Of a DNA stretch of 64,000 nucleotides, positions 60,525 through 64,000 are shown piece by piece. The stretch comes from Candidatus Sumerlaeota bacterium (GTDB lineage Bacteria > Sumerlaeota > Sumerlaeia > SLMS01 > JAHLLQ01): assembly GCA_030156535.1 (NCBI GenBank), contig JASGMJ010000002.1, positions 1 to 64,000 on the forward strand, written 5' to 3'. The notes under the pieces were generated by a model that worked only from the letters and a program-made list of their open reading frames with translations, did no database searches and was not told the origin of the DNA. The translations under genes were made by a program, and so were the position numbers. Each line of letters opens with the position of its first letter. Within the stretch, counting starts at the first letter, position 1.

Positions 60525-62218
60525 AGCGTTCGCTCGTTGTCCTGCTTTGCCTGACGTTCGTTGCGTTCGCGGCGGTGACGCGCGCGCAGTCGAGCATTAT
60601 TGATACGCCGCACAACCTTTCGTCGAGCGGACCGGGGACGGTGCACGCGCTCGACGAGGACCGCGTCTGCATCTTCTGTCACACGCCGCATGGGGCACGG
60701 ACCGAGGCTCCGTTGTGGAACCGCCGCGATTCGAGCGCCTCGTACCTCCCGTACGACAGCCCGACGCTGACGGCGCATCCGGGCCAGCCGACCGGTTCGT
60801 CGAAGCTGTGCCTCTCGTGCCACGACGGCACGGTGGGGCTGGGCGATCTCGTTTCAGAGCAGGCGCCGATCGACTTTGGCGGTTCGTCGGTGATTGCGCC
60901 GGGGCCGTCGCTGATCGGCACGGACCTGCGCGACGATCACCCCATCTCGTTTCCGTACACCGAATCGCTCGCAGGCGCGGCGGGGGAGCTTGCCTCGCCG
61001 CATTCGTGGGACCCCGCGATCCGCCTGGACGAGTCGGGGATGCTGCAATGCACGACGTGCCACGATCCGCACGACAACGAGTGGGGGCGCTTTCTGGTGA
61101 TGCACAACGCGGAAGCGCGCCTGTGCCGCGAGTGCCACACGAGTCCGGACTTCGACGACACGGCGCACGCGCTCTCGACGGCGTCATGGAGCGGCACAGG
61201 CGTGGACCCGTGGCCGCACACGGAGTTTGAGGACGTTGCCACGAACGCGTGCCTCAACTGCCATCGCTCGCACCATGCGCCGGGCGCTCAGGAGCTGTTG
61301 ACGGGCGCGACGGACGCGGCGACATGCCTGACGTGCCACGACGGTTCGGTGGCGCGGGCGAATCTCGAAACGGCACTGCGCAAGCCGTACCGTCATCCCA
61401 TCCTGGAGACTTCGGGTGGGCACGTACCCGGCGAAGTTCTCGAAGGGCGCGCGGATCACGTCACGTGTTCGGACTGTCACAATCCGCACCGCGCGAAGAC
61501 GGGGAAGGCGGAGGCTCCGTTTGTGCCTGGAGCGCTCGTGGGCGTTTCGGGTCTCACGATCGCGGGCACCGCGACCGCCGAGGCGCTCTTCGAGTACGAG
61601 GTCTGCCTGAAGTGCCACGCGGAAGAAAGCTCCGTGGCGTTCGGCGGCATCGAGCGCGATGTGGTGTCGAATGGCCTTCTGCGCGCCTTCGGGTCGGACA
61701 GTCCTTCGTTCCATCCCGTGGCGTTTCCCGGAAGGAATCCCCACGTGCCGAGCCTGATCGCGCCGCTGAATGAGGAGTCGCAGATTGCGTGCAGCGACTG
61801 CCACGGCGACGACGCTTCGGCGATTGGCGGCAACGCCGCCGGGCCGCATGGATCGCAGTACCAGTTTTTGCTGAAGCAGGAGTACCAGACGGGCGAGCGC
61901 GTTTCCGAAAGTCCCACGGCGTACGCACTGTGCTATGGATGCCACGACCGCTCGGTGGTGCTGAGCGACCGCAGCTTCCGCGGCCATCGGAAGCACGTGG
62001 TGGAGGAGCGGACTCCCTGCTCGGTTTGCCACGACGCGCATGGGATCGACGGCGCAGCGGGCAACGCGGTGAACAACGCGCACCTGATCAACTTCGATTT
62101 GTCGGTCGTGTCGCCGCTGTCCTCGACGGGGGAAATCGAGTATGTTTCGCAGGGCAATGGCACAGGGTACTGCACACTGCGTTGCCACGGCGAAAATCAT
62201 CATGAAGAGGGTTACTGA
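60521..62218 (+). CDS. 12-site multiheme c-type cytochrome (doubled CXXCH type)
   Basis: 565 residues. Signal peptide about 1-23. Eleven CXXCH sites and a final CX3CH (CTLRCH). The N-terminal 130 residues match the 4-heme protein at 50124. The rest adds further heme pairs separated by loops with His-rich HHAPG and HRKH segments. It is the last gene of the operon and a candidate for the terminal, outer-membrane or surface cytochrome, although it has no lipid anchor. Confidence 0.93.
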   Translation: MKRSLVVLLCLTFVAFAAVTRAQSSIIDTPHNLSSSGPGTVHALDEDRVCIFCHTPHGARTEAPLWNRRDSSASYLPYDSPTLTAHPGQPTGSSKLCLSCHDGTVGLGDLVSEQAPIDFGGSSVIAPGPSLIGTDLRDDHPISFPYTESLAGAAGELASPHSWDPAIRLDESGMLQCTTCHDPHDNEWGRFLVMHNAEARLCRECHTSPDFDDTAHALSTASWSGTGVDPWPHTEFEDVATNACLNCHRSHHAPGAQELLTGATDAATCLTCHDGSVARANLETALRKPYRHPILETSGGHVPGEVLEGRADHVTCSDCHNPHRAKTGKAEAPFVPGALVGVSGLTIAGTATAEALFEYEVCLKCHAEESSVAFGGIERDVVSNGLLRAFGSDSPSFHPVAFPGRNPHVPSLIAPLNEESQIACSDCHGDDASAIGGNAAGPHGSQYQFLLKQEYQTGERVSESPTAYALCYGCHDRSVVLSDRSFRGHRKHVVEERTPCSVCHDAHGIDGAAGNAVNNAHLINFDLSVVSPLSSTGEIEYVSQGNGTGYCTLRCHGENHHEEGY

Positions 62219-62240
62219 GTAGGGGAGGAGTTGCTCATGC

Positions 62241-62687
62241 TCAGTTGTCCGCGAGGCGGGCGCGGACGAGGGGATCGTTCTCGGCGGAGAGCAGCGCGCC
62301 GCGTTCGGCGGCGAGGAGCGGGGGGTTGAGCCGTGCGAGTGCTTCGATGGCGAAGGCCCGCACGTCGGGCGAGTGGTCCTCGCGGGCGACACGCAGCATG
62401 GCGGCGCCGTCGGATGCGTCGCCGGTGCGGCCCAGGGCGATGACGGCTTCGATGGCCTGCTCGTCGGTGATTGTTGTTGTGCCGGAGGCGAGGCGCTCTT
62501 CGAGCAGGGCGCGCAGCGGTGCGGCGAGTTCGGCGTCGCCGCTCTTGCCGGCACGGTGCAGCTCGTGCGGCGTCACGTCCTCGTAGTTGCCTTCGCGCAG
62601 GGAAGCGGACGACGCGCAACCCGACGTCATCAGTGCCGCGGCGACGGTTGCTGCCGCGAAGGTGGCGGCGAAGGGGCGGCTCACCAT
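62241..62687 (-). CDS. HEAT-repeat lipoprotein
   Basis: 148 residues with lipobox MTSGC. The mature part holds two HEAT-type helical repeats (ITDEQAIEAVIALGRTGDASDGAAML, HSPDVRAFAIEALARL). It overlaps the upstream TPR gene by 7 bases and has AGGAG at good spacing. The pair is convergent with the cytochrome operon, only 22 bases apart. Role unknown. Confidence 0.8.
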   Translation of the reverse strand: MVSRPFAATFAAATVAAALMTSGCASSASLREGNYEDVTPHELHRAGKSGDAELAAPLRALLEERLASGTTTITDEQAIEAVIALGRTGDASDGAAMLRVAREDHSPDVRAFAIEALARLNPPLLAAERGALLSAENDPLVRARLADN

Positions 62688-63469
62688 TGTTTGTTCTCCT
62701 GCAGGCGTGCCTTGATGTTGTTGGCGAGGCGGTTCGCGGGGTTTTTGAGCAGGGACTTTTGGACTTCAAGTTTGGCGCGTTCCGGGCGTTTGAGTTTCAT
62801 CCATGCCTGCGCGAGGAAGGCGTGGTGGACGTCGGCGTGCTGCTCGTCATTCTTCGCGCAGAGGGCGAAGGTCTCGACGGCTTTGTCGAGGTCGCCGCCG
62901 TTGATGGGGGGATTGTTGAGGAACATGAGTCCCTGGGCACGGCGCGCCTGCCAGTTGGTGGAGTCCTGCGAGACGGCGAACTCAATGTCGGATTTCGCGG
63001 TGGGGCCGTAGCGCATGCCGGAGAGCGGGCCGTCGATGCGGTGGACGGTGCATTCGCCGCAGAGGCGGTAGGCTTCGGATTTTTCCTGTTTGGTGGTGGC
63101 GAGGCGTTTGGCTTTTTCGGCGTGTTCGGCGCCCTTTTCGCCCCAGAGGGCCTGCTGGGCGCGCATGGCTTTCTCGCGTGCCTTGTCGACCTTGCCGGTC
63201 TGGCGGTCGACGCGCAGGAGATCGGCGCGGGCGAGGTAGCCCTTTGCCGCCGCGATGTTCAGGGCATAGCTGTCGGGTTCGGCGTTGACGGCCTGGAGGA
63301 TGGCCTTGAGGGCTTCGAGGATCGGGGCGTCCTCGTTGGTGAAAATGGCGTCGTCGAGTGCCATGATGAGGTCGTCGGCGGGGGCGTCGTCGGTGGATTC
63401 CTGGGCGCGCGCCGGTGCGAAGGTCATCAGGATGCCGGCACTCAGCAGGAGGAGGAGGCGAAGGCTCAT
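62681..63469 (-). CDS. exported TPR-repeat protein
   Basis: 262 residues. ATG 63469 has GGAG upstream; signal peptide about 1-24 (LLLLLSAGILMTFAPARA). Helical pairs consistent with TPRs run through the mature part, for example DLDKAVETFALCAKNDEQHADVHHAFLAQAWMKL near residue 215. Two cysteines (CGEC) near residue 140 could form a disulfide. It precedes the HEAT lipoprotein. Confidence 0.8.
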   Translation of the reverse strand: MSLRLLLLLSAGILMTFAPARAQESTDDAPADDLIMALDDAIFTNEDAPILEALKAILQAVNAEPDSYALNIAAAKGYLARADLLRVDRQTGKVDKAREKAMRAQQALWGEKGAEHAEKAKRLATTKQEKSEAYRLCGECTVHRIDGPLSGMRYGPTAKSDIEFAVSQDSTNWQARRAQGLMFLNNPPINGGDLDKAVETFALCAKNDEQHADVHHAFLAQAWMKLKRPERAKLEVQKSLLKNPANRLANNIKARLQENKQW

Positions 63470-63588
63470 GAGAGGGCTCCGGGGAGAGATGGGCCAAGGC
63501 AACGCAAGGGCGGTTCCAAGCGTGCGCGTGCTGTCTCGCGCGAGGCCGGGCGTGGGAAGGGTAACTCTTACGGATGGGCGGGAAAGTC

Positions 63589-64000
63589 TTACTGGCCGCC
63601 GTCCTCGGCGTCGTGCTTGCAGGCCTCGTCGAGGCACTTCATTTCGCACGAGTCGTCGCACAGGGGGCATTTGTCGGGGCCGGGGCAGACGAACTGGTGA
63701 TGGCGGAAGCCTTCGGCGAAGGCCTTGGCCTGCTCGTGGTGGCTGAGGGAATACTGGAGGAACATGAGGAGCTTGGCGCGTGTTTCCGCGCTGACAAGGT
63801 GCTCGATCTTGCAGGAGTCGATTTCGGCCTGGGTGGGGTCCACGCCGAGGACGTCCTTGAAGAAAATGACGAAGGAGCGGTTGGCGAGGTGGACGTCGTG
63901 GGCGACCTTTTCGCCCTGCTCGGTGAGGCCGAGGAAGCGATTGCGGTCCTCGGCGACGTAGCCCTTGGCCTTGAGGGCCTTGAGGCTGACGGACGCGGAG
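63589..64000 (-). CDS. DtxR/MntR-family metal-dependent regulator with cysteine-rich tail, 5' end outside window
   Basis: 136 codons to the TAA at 63589. The visible part covers the end of the winged helix (SLKALKAKGYVAEDRNRFLGLTEQGEKVA) and the dimerisation/metal domain (LANRSFVIFFKDVLGVDP, CKIEHLVSAET with the metal-binding Cys/His/Glu pattern). After it, a tail with CPGPDKCPLCDDSCEMKC and one more cysteine replaces the usual SH3 or short end. DtxR-type proteins repress metal uptake genes when iron or manganese is bound. Demand for iron by the cytochromes makes an iron role attractive but unproven. Confidence 0.85.
   Translation of the reverse strand, partial: SASVSLKALKAKGYVAEDRNRFLGLTEQGEKVAHDVHLANRSFVIFFKDVLGVDPTQAEIDSCKIEHLVSAETRAKLLMFLQYSLSHHEQAKAFAEGFRHHQFVCPGPDKCPLCDDSCEMKCLDEACKHDAEDGGQ

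Overview
The window is a GC-rich chromosomal segment from a Gram-negative bacterium. It carries lipid A genes (lpxC, lpxI, an LpxH-like phosphoesterase), OmpH/Skp, RlpA and many lipoproteins. A type II-style pseudopilin and a lipoprotein share a C-terminal YDPTNGT module that I associate with uncultivated phyla such as Sumerlaeota and Hydrogenedentota or with Lentisphaerae-like PVC bacteria. That placement is inference and is weak.

Layout. 1-15 kb, mostly minus strand: galT (cut by the window edge), a pseudopilin, tRNA-Leu(CAG), RlpA, a REC-HATPase regulator, a plus-strand RND pump, era-ybeY, a GT2 glycosyltransferase with a phosphoesterase, mgtC, and the conserved uppS-frr-pyrH-tsf-rpsB block. 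15-27 kb is accessory: a large lipoprotein, a tandemly duplicated pair of exported proteins, a DnaE-like polymerase paralogue that has lost its catalytic residues, a PMT/TPR membrane protein, a low-GC cysteine-rich gene and dispersed palindromic repeats. 27-38 kb: tdk, lpxC-fabZ-lpxI, a TPR/lipoprotein cluster, an AEC transporter, a split 5'-nucleotidase and ompH.

38-62 kb reads as one functional region for multiheme cytochromes. resB-ccsA (system II cytochrome c maturation) diverges from a two-component pair: a cysteine-rich sensor kinase and an NtrC-type sigma-54 activator. Next come an 18-heme duplicated cytochrome, a small receiver protein and a 4-heme cytochrome. An eight-gene, tightly coupled operon follows (51381-62218). 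It encodes two NHL-propeller lipoproteins, a 5-heme lipoprotein, a CbcL-like inner-membrane fusion (11 c-hemes plus a cytochrome b domain), a 15-heme exported cytochrome, a thioredoxin-fold protein without CXXC, a 685-residue outer-membrane beta-barrel candidate and a 12-heme cytochrome. Across the region I count 60 CXXCH sites plus 5 CX3CH/CX4CH sites. The gene set matches what is needed to move electrons from the quinone pool across the periplasm and outer membrane (a porin-cytochrome type extracellular electron transfer system), but no terminal acceptor can be read from sequence.

Inverted repeats of the form TGTGAC-N6-GTCACA, with GG-N10-GC sigma-54-like promoters or near matches, lie upstream of resB, the kinase, the 18-heme gene and the eight-gene operon. 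This suggests the two-component pair controls the whole region. The window ends with a HEAT-repeat lipoprotein, a TPR protein and a DtxR/MntR-family regulator (truncated) with a cysteine-rich tail.
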